NCBI GenBank assembly: GCA_007131125.1
Contig: SLRE01000026.1
Coordinates: 1-25,073, forward strand
Direction: 5' to 3'
Source of the DNA: Bacteroidales bacterium
Lineage (GTDB): Bacteria > Bacteroidota > Bacteroidia > Bacteroidales > UBA7960
DNA length: 25,073 nucleotides
Below, piece after piece: positions 1 to 7,588 of the stretch. The notes below the pieces were generated by a model. It was not told the origin of the DNA and did no database searches. It saw only the letters and a list, made by a program, of their open reading frames with translations. Positions within the stretch are counted from its first letter, which is position 1; each line of letters starts with the position of its first letter. A program made the position numbers and the translations under genes.

Positions 1-805
1 ATGCGGCTCCGGGGCTTTCCAGGCAATACGGATCCTCTACCCGCTGCAGGTAAGGAAGATGGTTTGGCCAAAGATCGCCCGAAGCAACAGTTTCTCCCCC
101 ACAGTTGGCGTGATATACGGCATTGATCAGACGATTATGACGGTCGGTCACCACATCACCGTATGTGTGAAAAACGGCCTGCATAATGGCAGGATAGCGC
201 GAGCGACCGTAATAGGCCTGGCAATGTACCTGATCGCAAACGTCATATCCATGGTGTACGCCCCGCCTGGAATTCTCCAGGGCATAGGTGCGGGCCAGGA
301 TGGTTTGTACCTTATAAAATTCGGGGTGGCGGTTAAAACCCGATTCCGACTCCACAACACCAGCCAGGTAATTGTCGTAGGCCACCCTGTTGACCAGGAT
401 AAGTTCATCCTCTCCGGGATAAACCAGCAGGTAATCGTCATAAACCCTGTAAGATTCGGCAGGCTGTTGGGGGCGGACAAAGAAAAAATTCTCCAGGCGT
501 TTCCCCTCAAGGGAAAGGCTGCCTTCAACAAAAAAAATGGTGTCTTTTCCAGACACATAAAGGCCCCATGGGTTCGACTGAATACTCAGTTGCTGGAATT
601 TTTCCAGGCGCATCAGGGTTTGTCCTTTATCATCCCTGAGCACATAGGAGCCTGAGGCGGGAGTGAAGGAAAAGGAAGTAAGACTGATGCCTGAGAAAAT
701 ACGGGCATCAATGGTTTCGGGCATGTGCATCTGGGCATGAGCTTTTGATACCAGCGCACAAAAAACCAGAATAACGACGCAACATGCAATGCTGTTATGC
801 CTCAT
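1..805 (-). CDS. SpoIID/LytB-domain protein, 3' end cut off by window
   Basis: The visible 268 residues start with a signal peptide (hydrophobic residues 5-22, likely cleaved near AHA-Q25). From about residue 135 they show a SpoIID/LytB domain: YDNYLAGVVESESG (145-156), a segment rich in aromatic and His residues, and YHANCGGETVASGDLW (231-246). In SpoIID, the glutamate in the VxxE region is the catalytic acid of a lytic transglycosylase that cuts peptidoglycan glycan strands lacking stem peptides. E152 or E154 is the matching residue here. The protein is probably exported and acts on the wall. The start ATG (803-805) lies inside the last codons of lpxB, an 11-base overlap, so the two are translationally coupled. 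No signal suggests sporulation; in Bacteroidota this family is a general wall enzyme or amidase enhancer. The 3' end lies outside the window. Confidence 0.85.
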   Translation of the reverse strand, partial: MRHNSIACCVVILVFCALVSKAHAQMHMPETIDARIFSGISLTSFSFTPASGSYVLRDDKGQTLMRLEKFQQLSIQSNPWGLYVSGKDTIFFVEGSLSLEGKRLENFFFVRPQQPAESYRVYDDYLLVYPGEDELILVNRVAYDNYLAGVVESESGFNRHPEFYKVQTILARTYALENSRRGVHHGYDVCDQVHCQAYYGRSRYPAIMQAVFHTYGDVVTDRHNRLINAVYHANCGGETVASGDLWPNHLPYLQRVEDPYCLESPGAA

Positions 806-1919
806 TTTTCAAAAAGTTATGGATGATGCCTGCAGCTTTTTTGCTGGCTCCTTCTCCCCCGAGCTTCTCCTTTAGTTCACGGTATTGGTTTTTCAACTCC
901 TCCCGGTAAGTTTTATCATGAAGCAAAAGCTCCAGCCGGTTGGCCAGTTCTGCTTCATTAAATTCCTCCTGGATCAGTTCTTTCACTACTTCCCTATCCA
1001 TTATCAGATTAACCAGGGAAATATACTTTACCTTAACCAGGCGTTTGGCGATGTGAAAGGAAACTTTCCCTGCCTTATAACAAACCACCTGGGGCACCTC
1101 AAACAGGGCCGTTTCAAGGGTTGCCGTTCCGGAAGCCACCATGGCGGCATGGGCTGAAGCAAGCAGAGGGTAGGTTTGGCCGTAAACAATGGAAACATTC
1201 TCCTTTTCGGTAAAACCCCTGTAAAAGTCTTCGGATAGCCCTTCAATGCCGGCAATCACAAACTGGTATTGCGGAAAGCGCCCCGCCGCAGCGATCATTA
1301 CCTTCAGCATTTTGGTGATCTCCTGCCTGCGGCTCCCTGGCAAAATGGCCACCAAAGGCTTATCCGGCAAATTGTTCACTTTTCTGAACTGCACGGAATC
1401 CAGGGTTTCTTTTTCACGGGAAATGGCATCCAGCAAGGGATGGCCCGTAAACTCCACTTCATAGTTAAAGCGTGCATAAAATGCTTTTTCAAAGGGAAGG
1501 ATCACCAGCATCTTGTCAACATAACGCCTGATCTTTTTCACCCTGGATTGTTTCCAGGCCCAAACCTGTGGCGAGATATAATAAACCGTTTTTATCCCGT
1601 TTTTCTTTGCAAATTCGGCCATTCGCAAATTAAAACCCGGGTAGTCTATCAGTATCAACACATCGGGCCGGTAAGCAAGGATATCCTGTTTACAAAGTTT
1701 AATATTTTTCAGGATGGTTTTCAGGTTGATGAACACTTCCCAGAAACCCATGAATGCCAGTTCGTTGATATGTTTCACCAGGTGGGCACCCTGGTTTTTC
1801 ATGCGGTCGCCTCCCCAGCAACGGAACTCCGCCTCAGGGTCTTTTTCCTTCAGCTGCTTCATCAGATTGGATGCATGCAAATCGCCGGAGGCCTCACCGG
1901 CTATGATATAATACTTCAT
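795..1919 (-). CDS. lpxB: Lipid-A-disaccharide synthase LpxB
   Basis: This is a 374-residue protein of the usual LpxB (GT19) length. It joins UDP-2,3-diacylglucosamine to lipid X to form the tetra-acylated lipid A disaccharide, acting at the inner face of the cytoplasmic membrane. Visible family motifs are the N-terminal IIAGEASGDLHASNL, the YYISPQVWAWK segment, GHPLLD in mid-protein, LPGSRRQEI at the start of the second Rossmann half, and ASGTATLE near the nucleotide site. All expected blocks are present and there is no frame disruption. The start MKYYIIAGE fits the family. An exact promoter box lies 66 bases upstream, so it can be transcribed separately from surE. The stop overlaps the start of the SpoIID-like gene, which suggests wall and lipid A functions are co-expressed. 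Confidence 0.96.
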   Translation of the reverse strand: MKYYIIAGEASGDLHASNLMKQLKEKDPEAEFRCWGGDRMKNQGAHLVKHINELAFMGFWEVFINLKTILKNIKLCKQDILAYRPDVLILIDYPGFNLRMAEFAKKNGIKTVYYISPQVWAWKQSRVKKIRRYVDKMLVILPFEKAFYARFNYEVEFTGHPLLDAISREKETLDSVQFRKVNNLPDKPLVAILPGSRRQEITKMLKVMIAAAGRFPQYQFVIAGIEGLSEDFYRGFTEKENVSIVYGQTYPLLASAHAAMVASGTATLETALFEVPQVVCYKAGKVSFHIAKRLVKVKYISLVNLIMDREVVKELIQEEFNEAELANRLELLLHDKTYREELKNQYRELKEKLGGEGASKKAAGIIHNFLKNEA

Positions 1920-1985
1920 TCCTGCATGGGTTTAATACAAGATTTAATGAAACAGGACCTATTCAACTTTATAAAAAACAAAACC

Positions 1986-2016
1986 CAAAAGTAAACCTAA
2001 TGGGATAATGTTACAA
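1986..2016 (-). promoter_or_regulatory. Candidate Bacteroidota promoter for lpxB
   Basis: On the minus strand TACTTTTG (1986-1993) is an exact match to the Bacteroidota minus-7 box TAnnTTTG. TTG (2014-2016) lies 20 bases upstream as a minus-33 element. Transcription would start near 1979, leaving a leader of about 60 bases before the lpxB ATG. The element sits just after the stop codon of the 90-residue membrane protein. This is a sequence match only. Confidence 0.55.
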
Positions 2017-2019
2017 GAA

Positions 2020-2292
2020 TTATTTGAAATAGAAAAAGGCAATGGCCATAAGGAAGGTGATCAGCAGAATACCCCGGCCGGTTTTATCATATTTTAAACT
2101 AACCATAAAGTACCTGAAGGGAAGCAGATTGAAAAAAATCGCAACAAGGAAAGGCATTTCAGGGTTCAGCTGGTAAATGCCCCTTTCCACATATCCCCAG
2201 GGAGAGAGTATAAGCAATATCAACCCATAGATAAGAAGCGGCACCACAAGGCCGATCAAAATACCCAAACCCCAGGAATCCTTTTTAAGCAT
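2020..2292 (-). CDS. Small membrane protein between surE and lpxB
   Basis: This 90-residue protein has three predicted membrane segments: roughly residues 9-30, 46-63 and 72-89. It ends in FYFK. I do not recognise a named domain or catalytic motif. Its ATG overlaps the end of surE by 8 bases (ATGCTTAA), so it is almost certainly translated after surE by coupling. A small uncharacterised membrane protein in this slot is, to my knowledge, common in Bacteroidota genomes. A link to envelope or lipid A function is inferred only from lpxB next door. The overlap, the membrane topology and the lack of a competing frame make it a real gene. Its function is unknown. Confidence 0.8.
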   Translation of the reverse strand: MLKKDSWGLGILIGLVVPLLIYGLILLILSPWGYVERGIYQLNPEMPFLVAIFFNLLPFRYFMVSLKYDKTGRGILLITFLMAIAFFYFK

Positions 2293-3055
2293 TAAATTTC
2301 CATTTTTGAATTTCCGGTATCAGCCCATGAGCTGTAAAGTCGAATTGCACCGGCACCACTGAAATATAATTGTTTTCCAATGCCCACTCATCGGTTTCCC
2401 GGCTGTTTTCATGCAGACGAAAACGCCCTGTGAGCCAGTAGTAATCTTTTCCCCTCGGATCGCTTCGATGGTCGAACTCCTCCTCCCAGTTGGCCCTGGC
2501 CTGACGGCATACCTTGATGCCTTTTATCTCCTGCTCCTTAACTGCCGGGATGTTTACATTCAGGCAAATGCCTTTGGGAAGCCCGTTTTTAAGAACATTG
2601 ACTGCAATATCCTGAACAAATTTTTTGGAAGCCTTAAAATCGGCATCAAAACGGTAATCCAGCAGGGAGAAACCAATGGAAGGAATATCTTCCATGGCTC
2701 CTTCAATGGCAGCAGACATGGTGCCACTGTATATGACATTGATGGATGAGTTGGAGCCGTGATTGATGCCCGAAACCAGCAAATCGGGTTTGCGTTTCAG
2801 CACTTTGTTAACGGCCAGTTTTACACAATCTACCGGGGTTCCGCTGCAACTGTATTCTTCATGTCCCCCATCCACTGTGATTTTTTCAAGGCGCAAAGGG
2901 TTTACAATTGTAACCGCATGGCCCATCCCGCTCTGGGGTTTATCCGGGGCCACCACCACCACTTCTCCTATCTCAAGCATATACTGAACCAGGTGGCGTA
3001 TGCCCGGAGCCATCACTCCATCATCATTGGTAACTAATATAACCGGTTTTTCCAT
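2285..3055 (-). CDS. surE: 5'/3'-nucleotidase SurE
   Basis: This 256-residue SurE-family phosphatase is expected to be cytosolic and to dephosphorylate nucleoside 5'- or 3'-monophosphates with a divalent metal. The N-terminus VILVTNDDG carries the metal-binding Asp pair (D11, D12). PDKPQSGMGHAVT follows with the conserved serine (S42), then YSCSGTPVDCVKLA, and then LLVSGINHGSN with the conserved metal-site asparagine. Length and motif order match the family. The start is supported by the MEKPVILVTNDDG register and by a well-formed promoter ending 19 bases upstream. The gene overlaps the following small membrane protein by 8 bases. The grouping of surE and lpxB is not mechanistically explained. 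Confidence 0.96.
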   Translation of the reverse strand: MEKPVILVTNDDGVMAPGIRHLVQYMLEIGEVVVVAPDKPQSGMGHAVTIVNPLRLEKITVDGGHEEYSCSGTPVDCVKLAVNKVLKRKPDLLVSGINHGSNSSINVIYSGTMSAAIEGAMEDIPSIGFSLLDYRFDADFKASKKFVQDIAVNVLKNGLPKGICLNVNIPAVKEQEIKGIKVCRQARANWEEEFDHRSDPRGKDYYWLTGRFRLHENSRETDEWALENNYISVVPVQFDFTAHGLIPEIQKWKFNA

Positions 3056-3074
3056 ATATCTTCTTTTTCTGCAA

Positions 3075-3105
3075 CAAAGCTATTAAGAATATGCCTTTTT
3101 GCAAA
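3075..3105 (-). promoter_or_regulatory. Candidate Bacteroidota promoter for surE
   Basis: The minus strand reads TTTG (3102-3105), a 19-base spacer, then TAGCTTTG (3075-3082). Both boxes match the Bacteroidota consensus (TTTG near minus 33, TAnnTTTG near minus 7) exactly with good spacing. This is the best-formed promoter in the window. The predicted leader before the surE ATG is only about 12-15 bases. Confidence 0.7.
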
Positions 3106-3206
3106 TTATTAATTGTCAACATTATTTAAACTCACGAACACATAGATTGTTTTTTTACCTGAGCATAACCTGAAAACCCTGATCGGGGGATAACCTCAAA
3201 AAATGG

Positions 3207-3785
3207 TTAAACCCGGGTAATGCCTCCCGAAACGATAAATTTCATTACCTCTGTTGCAGGGGCTTTCAGAGGGACTACATTAGAGGCAGGCACCACAAAA
3301 AGGTTTCCGGAAAAGTTGTAGGAATGCGGAAGGTAAACTGCCACCATCCCTTCTTCCAGACCAATGGCGCTCAGGTCTTCCTCGGTAACAAACCCTAGTT
3401 TGTGGATGTTGCTGTCGCGGCTCATCTGCACCATTACCGGTTTGGTGAACTTTTTCTTTTGTCCCACAAATGCCGACATAAGGTCTTTTAATGCCGAATA
3501 CAAAATTCTGACAAGGGGAATGTTGTCCAGCAAGCGGTTCAATAGCAATGAAAAGGGAGTGCGAACAAGCAATGAACCCACCACCCCGAAAATTGTTATG
3601 GTAATAATCACTATCAGCAAGCCAAGGCCCGGGATATGTATCGGGATCAGGCTGTCGATAAAAAGAAACACCCGGTAAAGGATAAATATGGTGATGGAAA
3701 TGGGAGCGATAAACAAAAGCCCCTGAAAAAAATAATAGATCAGTTTGCGCACCACCCGCCGGTAAAGAATATTTTTTCTGTTCAT
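3207..3785 (-). CDS. DUF502 family membrane protein
   Basis: This 192-residue protein matches DUF502. Two N-terminal membrane segments (about 13-37 and 45-65) are followed by the family segment with NIPLVRILYSALKDLM and a soluble C-terminal part holding GFVTEEDL, VAVYLPHSYNFSGNLFVVP and a terminal ISGGI-like VSGGI. DUF502 proteins are inner-membrane proteins of unknown biochemistry. I chose the ATG at 3785 over a longer TTG start at 3806 because an exact promoter box (3804-3811) overlaps that TTG, so the longer start would lie upstream of the expected transcript. The gene is transcribed divergently from the zinc peptidase and appears monocistronic, since surE has its own promoter downstream. 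Confidence 0.88.
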   Translation of the reverse strand: MNRKNILYRRVVRKLIYYFFQGLLFIAPISITIFILYRVFLFIDSLIPIHIPGLGLLIVIITITIFGVVGSLLVRTPFSLLLNRLLDNIPLVRILYSALKDLMSAFVGQKKKFTKPVMVQMSRDSNIHKLGFVTEEDLSAIGLEEGMVAVYLPHSYNFSGNLFVVPASNVVPLKAPATEVMKFIVSGGITRV

Positions 3786-3803
3786 GGCAAAATTTGTTTT
3801 TAG

Positions 3804-3811
3804 CAAAGTTA
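3804..3811 (-). promoter_or_regulatory. Minus-7 box for the DUF502 gene
   Basis: TAACTTTG on the minus strand matches TAnnTTTG exactly and ends 18 bases before the ATG at 3785. No TTG is seen at the usual distance upstream. A TTTG at 3823-3826 is only 11 bases away, so the minus-33 part is weak. Confidence 0.4.
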
Positions 3812-3879
3812 TGGATATATGTCAAAGCTGACAGTTGGCGGGGCTTAACTTTTTTTAACTACCGACAAAGTGGCAGCCA

Positions 3880-3911
3880 TTGGGGTGTGGCGCGTTTTTT
3901 GACTATATTTG
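3880..3911 (+). promoter_or_regulatory. Candidate promoter for the zinc peptidase gene
   Basis: TATATTTG (3904-3911) is an exact TAnnTTTG box. TTG (3880-3882) lies 21 bases upstream. The predicted transcript starts near 3917, about 30 bases before the ATG at 3949. It is back to back with the DUF502 promoter, about 70 bases away, so the two could share a regulator. Confidence 0.55.
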
Positions 3912-3948
3912 CAAGCTATTTTTTAGCCTAAACCAATACCAAACATAT

Positions 3949-4626
3949 ATGGAAATTTTCATCATTTTCGGAGTTTTCGTGTTACTAAGCTGGCTGGTAT
4001 CATCCCAGCTCAAGTCGCGCTTTGCAAAGTATTCGCGCATGCAGTTGCGCTCTGGGCTTTCCGGAAGGGACATTGCCGAAAAAATGCTCAGTGAACACGG
4101 CATTGACGGGGTAAGGGTCATTTCAACACCCGGTCGGCTCACCGACCATTACAACCCCCTTGACCGCACCGTCAACCTGAGCCCGGAGGTTTACAACGGG
4201 CGAAGCGTTGCAGCGGCTGCTGTTGCAGCCCACGAATGCGGACATGCTGTGCAGCATGCCAAAGCTTATGCATTCCTGAAATTAAGGTCGGCATTGGTGC
4301 CTGTAGTAAGCGTCAGCTCAAGGTATATGCAGTGGATTTTGCTTGCCGGTATCCTTACCGTGGAAGCTGCCCCGGGTATCTTGCTGGCAGGGATCGTCAT
4401 GTTTGCCATGACCACCCTTTTCAGCTTTATCACGCTGCCTGTGGAGTTTGATGCCACCAAAAGAGCATTAGGCTGGCTTACCGATACCGGACTCACCGTT
4501 GGTGAAGAATACAGCAACGCCAAAGATGCACTCAAATGGGCAGCCCTTACCTATGTTGTGGCAGCATTGGCATCGCTGGCAACACTGGCCTATTACATCA
4601 TGATCTTTTTAGGAAGAAGAAATTAA
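3949..4626 (+). CDS. YugP-type neutral zinc metallopeptidase (membrane)
   Basis: This 225-residue protein begins MEIFIIFGVFVLLSW, a membrane segment. The region GVRVISTPGRLTDHYNPLDRTVNLSPEVY leads into AAHECGHAVQHA. HECGH is the HExxH zinc site, with the Glu as general base. Two or three further membrane helices follow (about residues 119-167 and 202-222). This order fits the YugP-like family of membrane-bound zinc peptidases, whose substrates are largely unknown. A longer reading from 3880 would start upstream of the promoter box at 3904-3911, so ATG 3949 is preferred. The gene is monocistronic, converging on maf across a shared terminator. Confidence 0.92.
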   Translation: MEIFIIFGVFVLLSWLVSSQLKSRFAKYSRMQLRSGLSGRDIAEKMLSEHGIDGVRVISTPGRLTDHYNPLDRTVNLSPEVYNGRSVAAAAVAAHECGHAVQHAKAYAFLKLRSALVPVVSVSSRYMQWILLAGILTVEAAPGILLAGIVMFAMTTLFSFITLPVEFDATKRALGWLTDTGLTVGEEYSNAKDALKWAALTYVVAALASLATLAYYIMIFLGRRN

Positions 4627-4642
4627 TTTTCTGTTTCCCAAC

Positions 4643-4674
4643 AAAAAAAGGCAGCCAAAGAGCTGCCTTTTTTT
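4643..4674. terminator. Bidirectional intrinsic terminator
   Basis: GGCAGC (4650-4655) and GCTGCC (4662-4667) form a perfect stem with a 6-base loop. Seven A residues flank the left arm and seven T residues the right arm. Each strand therefore shows a GC stem followed by a U tract. It lies between the convergent zinc peptidase (ends 4626) and maf (ends 4699) and should terminate both. Confidence 0.93.
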
Positions 4675-4698
4675 ATGCCAAAACCTTTTCAGGAAGCC

Positions 4699-5295
4699 CT
4701 AACCCAATAGTTTTCGCAGCTCCCGGTAAACCCTTTCCACCGGCAGGCCCACTACGTTAAGGTAAGATCCCTCAATTTTTCGGATGCCTACCTGTCCGAT
4801 CCATTCCTGTATGCCATAGGCGCCGGCCTTGTCCAATGGCTTGTAATGGTCAATGTAATAAAGAATCTCTTCTTTTTGCAGGGGGCGAAAGTAAACCCGG
4901 GTTTTTTCAAAAAACAAAACGGTTTGTTTCTGATGCCGGATGCAAACCCCGGTGAGCACATCATGTCCTTTTCCCGACAGGCGTGTGAGCATTTGAAAAG
5001 CTTCTTCCCCATCCGCAGGTTTGTTCAGGATCATATCACGGTCCACCACTATGGTATCGGCGGTAATTACCGTCACATTCTTTTTCTTTAGCTCGGTTTC
5101 AAAGCCGCGGGATTTTTCGTGGCAAAGGAATAAAACCACTTTATCCGGTGACATCTCATCAGGAAAGGATTCCGGGACAGGACGCGACAAAACCCGGAAG
5201 GGAATGCCGGTTTGCTCCATCAGGGCTTTTCGCCGGGGCGACTGAGAGGCAAGAATGATATCGTATTGCGATTTTACTTTCTGAAAAAAATCCAT
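4699..5295 (-). CDS. maf: Maf-family nucleotide pyrophosphatase
   Basis: This 198-residue cytosolic protein has the Maf signature. LASQSPRRKALMEQTGIPF near the N-terminus matches the nucleotide-binding (S/A)xSPRR loop. TADTIVVD in the middle carries the catalytic Asp, and GKPAxxEEA-like NKPADGEEAFQMLTRLSG and DKAGAYGIQEWIG follow. Maf proteins hydrolyse dTTP, UTP or modified nucleotides to monophosphates. The ATG at 5295 shares one base with the UbiA stop (TGATG), so this start is set by coupling. A longer open frame upstream lies inside the UbiA gene and does not look like protein. This is the last gene of the run, 25 bases before the terminator. Confidence 0.95.
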   Translation of the reverse strand: MDFFQKVKSQYDIILASQSPRRKALMEQTGIPFRVLSRPVPESFPDEMSPDKVVLFLCHEKSRGFETELKKKNVTVITADTIVVDRDMILNKPADGEEAFQMLTRLSGKGHDVLTGVCIRHQKQTVLFFEKTRVYFRPLQKEEILYYIDHYKPLDKAGAYGIQEWIGQVGIRKIEGSYLNVVGLPVERVYRELRKLLG

Positions 5296-6230
5296 CAATA
5301 AGTTAAATAGAAATAAATCAGGATCATGGAAAGCACCCCGGCCAGCAGGATGAGTTTCACAAACCGGTTTAACCTTGTGTAGTCCTGCTTCATGGAAGCC
5401 TTTAAAAGGCGGTGGATCAGCAAAAGAAAGGGAACCTGCACAAAAAACAGGAGATAAATAAACAGCAGGTCCAATTCCCGGCCCAAAAGGGCAACCTGCA
5501 GGTAACCCGCAAAAAGCATAACCAGTATGATCAGCGACACGACCATTCTTTTTGTTGCCCGCAACCCAATGACAACAGGAACCGTTTTGCACCCGGCTTT
5601 GGCGTCGCCTTTTATATCTTCAATATCTTTAATCAGTTCGCGGATAAGGGTGGTAAAAAAAGCAAACACCAAATATGCAATCAAAAAGCGGCTGGCAAAA
5701 AGTCTGTTAAGGGGTTCCACCACAACGGCTTCATCAAGGGTATGTATCTCAACCACCCATACGATTACCATTACCAGAACGGTCATAAAGGCCACCAAAA
5801 GGTTTCCCACCAAAAACATGCGCTTGTAGCGGATGCTGTAGAACCACAACAAAGCAGGGATTACCAGAAAAACCAGCAACAGGGGCCAGTACCAGAGGCG
5901 ATAAGCCAGGTAAGCCGCTATGCCCACCCCCAGCACATTTAAAATGGTATGGGAAAAAATGGCATGGCGGCGGCTAAGGTCTTTTCCCAAAATGATTCGA
6001 TGGGGTTTGTTGATGCGATCAATGCGCAGGTCGAAATAGTCGTTGATGGCATAACCCGCGGCACTCAGCATCAGGGTGGCAAGCACGAGCAAAAAGAACT
6101 GGAAATGGGTCAGACCTGTATCCGGGAAAAGTGGCAGCAGAATGCCATACCGGAAAAGATATTGTGTCAATGCAATGATCAGCAAATTGGGCCACCTGAA
6201 CAGCCTGAGGTATGCGCCCACTTTTCCCAT
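5295..6230 (-). CDS. UbiA-family prenyltransferase (GGGP geranylgeranyltransferase-like)
   Basis: This 311-residue integral membrane protein has about eight or nine helices. Both UbiA Asp motifs are present: NDYFDLRID (N63, D64, D67, D71) and DIEDIKGD (D202, D205, D209), which hold Mg-diphosphate of the prenyl donor. YSIRYKR follows the first motif. Bacteroidota homologues with this pattern are often annotated as geranylgeranylglycerol-phosphate geranylgeranyltransferase-like, but the acceptor cannot be read from sequence. A menaquinone (MenA) or haem A (CtaB) role looks less likely: neighbours do not point to either pathway. It sits between the KdsC-like gene (26 bases away) and maf (1-base overlap). 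Confidence 0.88.
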   Translation of the reverse strand: MGKVGAYLRLFRWPNLLIIALTQYLFRYGILLPLFPDTGLTHFQFFLLVLATLMLSAAGYAINDYFDLRIDRINKPHRIILGKDLSRRHAIFSHTILNVLGVGIAAYLAYRLWYWPLLLVFLVIPALLWFYSIRYKRMFLVGNLLVAFMTVLVMVIVWVVEIHTLDEAVVVEPLNRLFASRFLIAYLVFAFFTTLIRELIKDIEDIKGDAKAGCKTVPVVIGLRATKRMVVSLIILVMLFAGYLQVALLGRELDLLFIYLLFFVQVPFLLLIHRLLKASMKQDYTRLNRFVKLILLAGVLSMILIYFYLTY

Positions 6231-6256
6231 GTTCTCCCCTTTGTTTTATTTGAAAA

Positions 6257-6778
6257 TCACCAGTGAAATCCGTCTTCGTCAAACCAGGTACCGTGTACCT
6301 TCATCACCTGTTCAATAACGTCTCTTGCACATCCATAACCCCCTTTGAAAGAGGAGATATATTTTGAAATGCTTTTTATCTCTTCGGCAGCATCTGCCGG
6401 GCAGGCTGGTACACCCACTTCTTCCATCACCTCGTAATCAGGAATATCGTCTCCCATATACAAAATGCTTTTGGGATCAATGTTGTTGTCCTCGATGTAC
6501 TGCCTGTATACCCCTAGTTTGTTTCCCACCCCAAGGTAAATATCATTAACACCCAAACCTGTAAACCTTTTCCTTACGGCTTCTGAGTTTCCGCCTGAAA
6601 TGATGGCAATACGGTATCCTTTTCTTACCGCCAGCTGCAAAGCGTAACCGTCCTTTACATTCATACTGCGTAACAATTCCCCGTCGGGGGTGAGCAGCAC
6701 AATGCCGTTGGTCATCACTCCATCCACATCAAAAATAAAAGTCTGCACAGAAGAAAGAAGTTGTTTATAGTTCGTCAT
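6257..6778 (-). CDS. kdsC: KdsC-like HAD phosphatase (Kdo 8-phosphate phosphatase)
   Basis: This 173-residue protein is the capless HAD type typical of KdsC. FDVDGVMTNG carries the nucleophile D17 and acid D19, SGGNSE (61-66) is motif II, K88 fits the conserved lysine region, and MGDDIPDYEVM (108-118) holds the metal Asp pair. The C-terminal GGYGCARDVIEQV resembles the glycine-rich tail that closes over the active site in KdsC tetramers. The reaction is Kdo 8-phosphate to Kdo plus phosphate, feeding the lipid A core. This fits lpxB elsewhere in the window. A close relative such as a KDN 9-phosphate or other sugar phosphatase cannot be excluded. It lies 14 bases downstream of the DUF2520 gene. 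Confidence 0.9.
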   Translation of the reverse strand: MTNYKQLLSSVQTFIFDVDGVMTNGIVLLTPDGELLRSMNVKDGYALQLAVRKGYRIAIISGGNSEAVRKRFTGLGVNDIYLGVGNKLGVYRQYIEDNNIDPKSILYMGDDIPDYEVMEEVGVPACPADAAEEIKSISKYISSFKGGYGCARDVIEQVMKVHGTWFDEDGFHW

Positions 6779-6792
6779 GGAAAACCTCTGGG

Positions 6793-7578
6793 TTAATCAG
6801 TTTTGCTTTTTTCAATAATACTTTCCGAGATAAAATTATAAATTTTTCGATAACCCTCAAAAGCCGAGAGTATCACCAGATGCTTTTTCATCACCTTTTC
6901 ATTTTTCCTCACTGCCGGGCCTGTCTGCACTTTGGCGGGACTTTCATGCATTGCTTTACGGGCAGTTTCCAGTATCAGGGGGCGCAGCATTTCAAACTCC
7001 AGGCCGTTGCGGGAAAGGATGTCTTCGGCAATGGCATACATATGGTTGGTAAAGTTGCAGGCAAATACCGCGGCCACATGCAGCAAAACGCGTTCTTCAG
7101 AGGAAGTGCGATGCACCCGGGTGCTGAGCCTTGCGGCAAGCTGCTCCAGCAAAGCCATGTCCTGTTCATGGGCAGCTTCCAGGCATAATGGAACCTGCGA
7201 GAAGTCAACCTCTACCTCTTTGGAAAAAGTTTGCAGGGGATAAAAGACCCCGATACGGTTTCCTGCCTTTTTCAAAACCTCCATGGGCATGCTCCCGGAG
7301 GTATGCACCAGAAACTTTCCCGGATAGGGAAATCGTTCAGCCAATTCCGGAATAGCATCATCGGATATGGCGACAATATAAAGGTCTGCTTCTGCACTGA
7401 GCTTTTTAAGGTCCGTGGCAGGTTCGCAGTCCAGCCTGTGGGCAAGGGAATCAGCCGACTCGCGGCTGCGGCTGAAAACCTGCAAAACTTCCAGCCCGTT
7501 TATTTTCAGAGCCAGTGCAAGGCGGGTACCAACATTGCCCGCCCCTATCATCACCACTTTTTTAATGCCTTTTTCCAT
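6793..7578 (-). CDS. Rossmann-fold DUF2520 protein
   Basis: This 261-residue protein has an N-terminal dinucleotide-binding fold with VVMIGAGNVGTRLA (8-21, GxGxxG-type loop) and VHTSGSMPMEVLK. A helical DUF2520 C-terminal half follows, with VFYPLQTFSKE, ACNFTNHMYAIAEDIL and TGPAVRKNEKVMKKH. The architecture resembles ketopantoate reductase or pyrroline-5-carboxylate reductase, so it is probably an NADP-dependent oxidoreductase. The substrate is unknown. The gene lies 10 bases after the ccmF stop and 14 before the kdsC start, inside the five-gene run. A role in envelope or cofactor metabolism is inferred from these neighbours only. Confidence 0.88.
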   Translation of the reverse strand: MEKGIKKVVMIGAGNVGTRLALALKINGLEVLQVFSRSRESADSLAHRLDCEPATDLKKLSAEADLYIVAISDDAIPELAERFPYPGKFLVHTSGSMPMEVLKKAGNRIGVFYPLQTFSKEVEVDFSQVPLCLEAAHEQDMALLEQLAARLSTRVHRTSSEERVLLHVAAVFACNFTNHMYAIAEDILSRNGLEFEMLRPLILETARKAMHESPAKVQTGPAVRKNEKVMKKHLVILSAFEGYRKIYNFISESIIEKSKTD

Positions 7579-7588
7579 GTCAAAGGGT

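Noticed and set aside
1269..1994. 241-residue plus-strand frame across lpxB
   Set aside because: It is antisense to lpxB, which carries all LpxB motifs, and has no recognisable domain.
4699..5592. 297-residue extended maf frame
   Set aside because: The added N-terminal part lies inside the UbiA gene and does not look like protein. The shared TGATG junction marks the true start at 5295.
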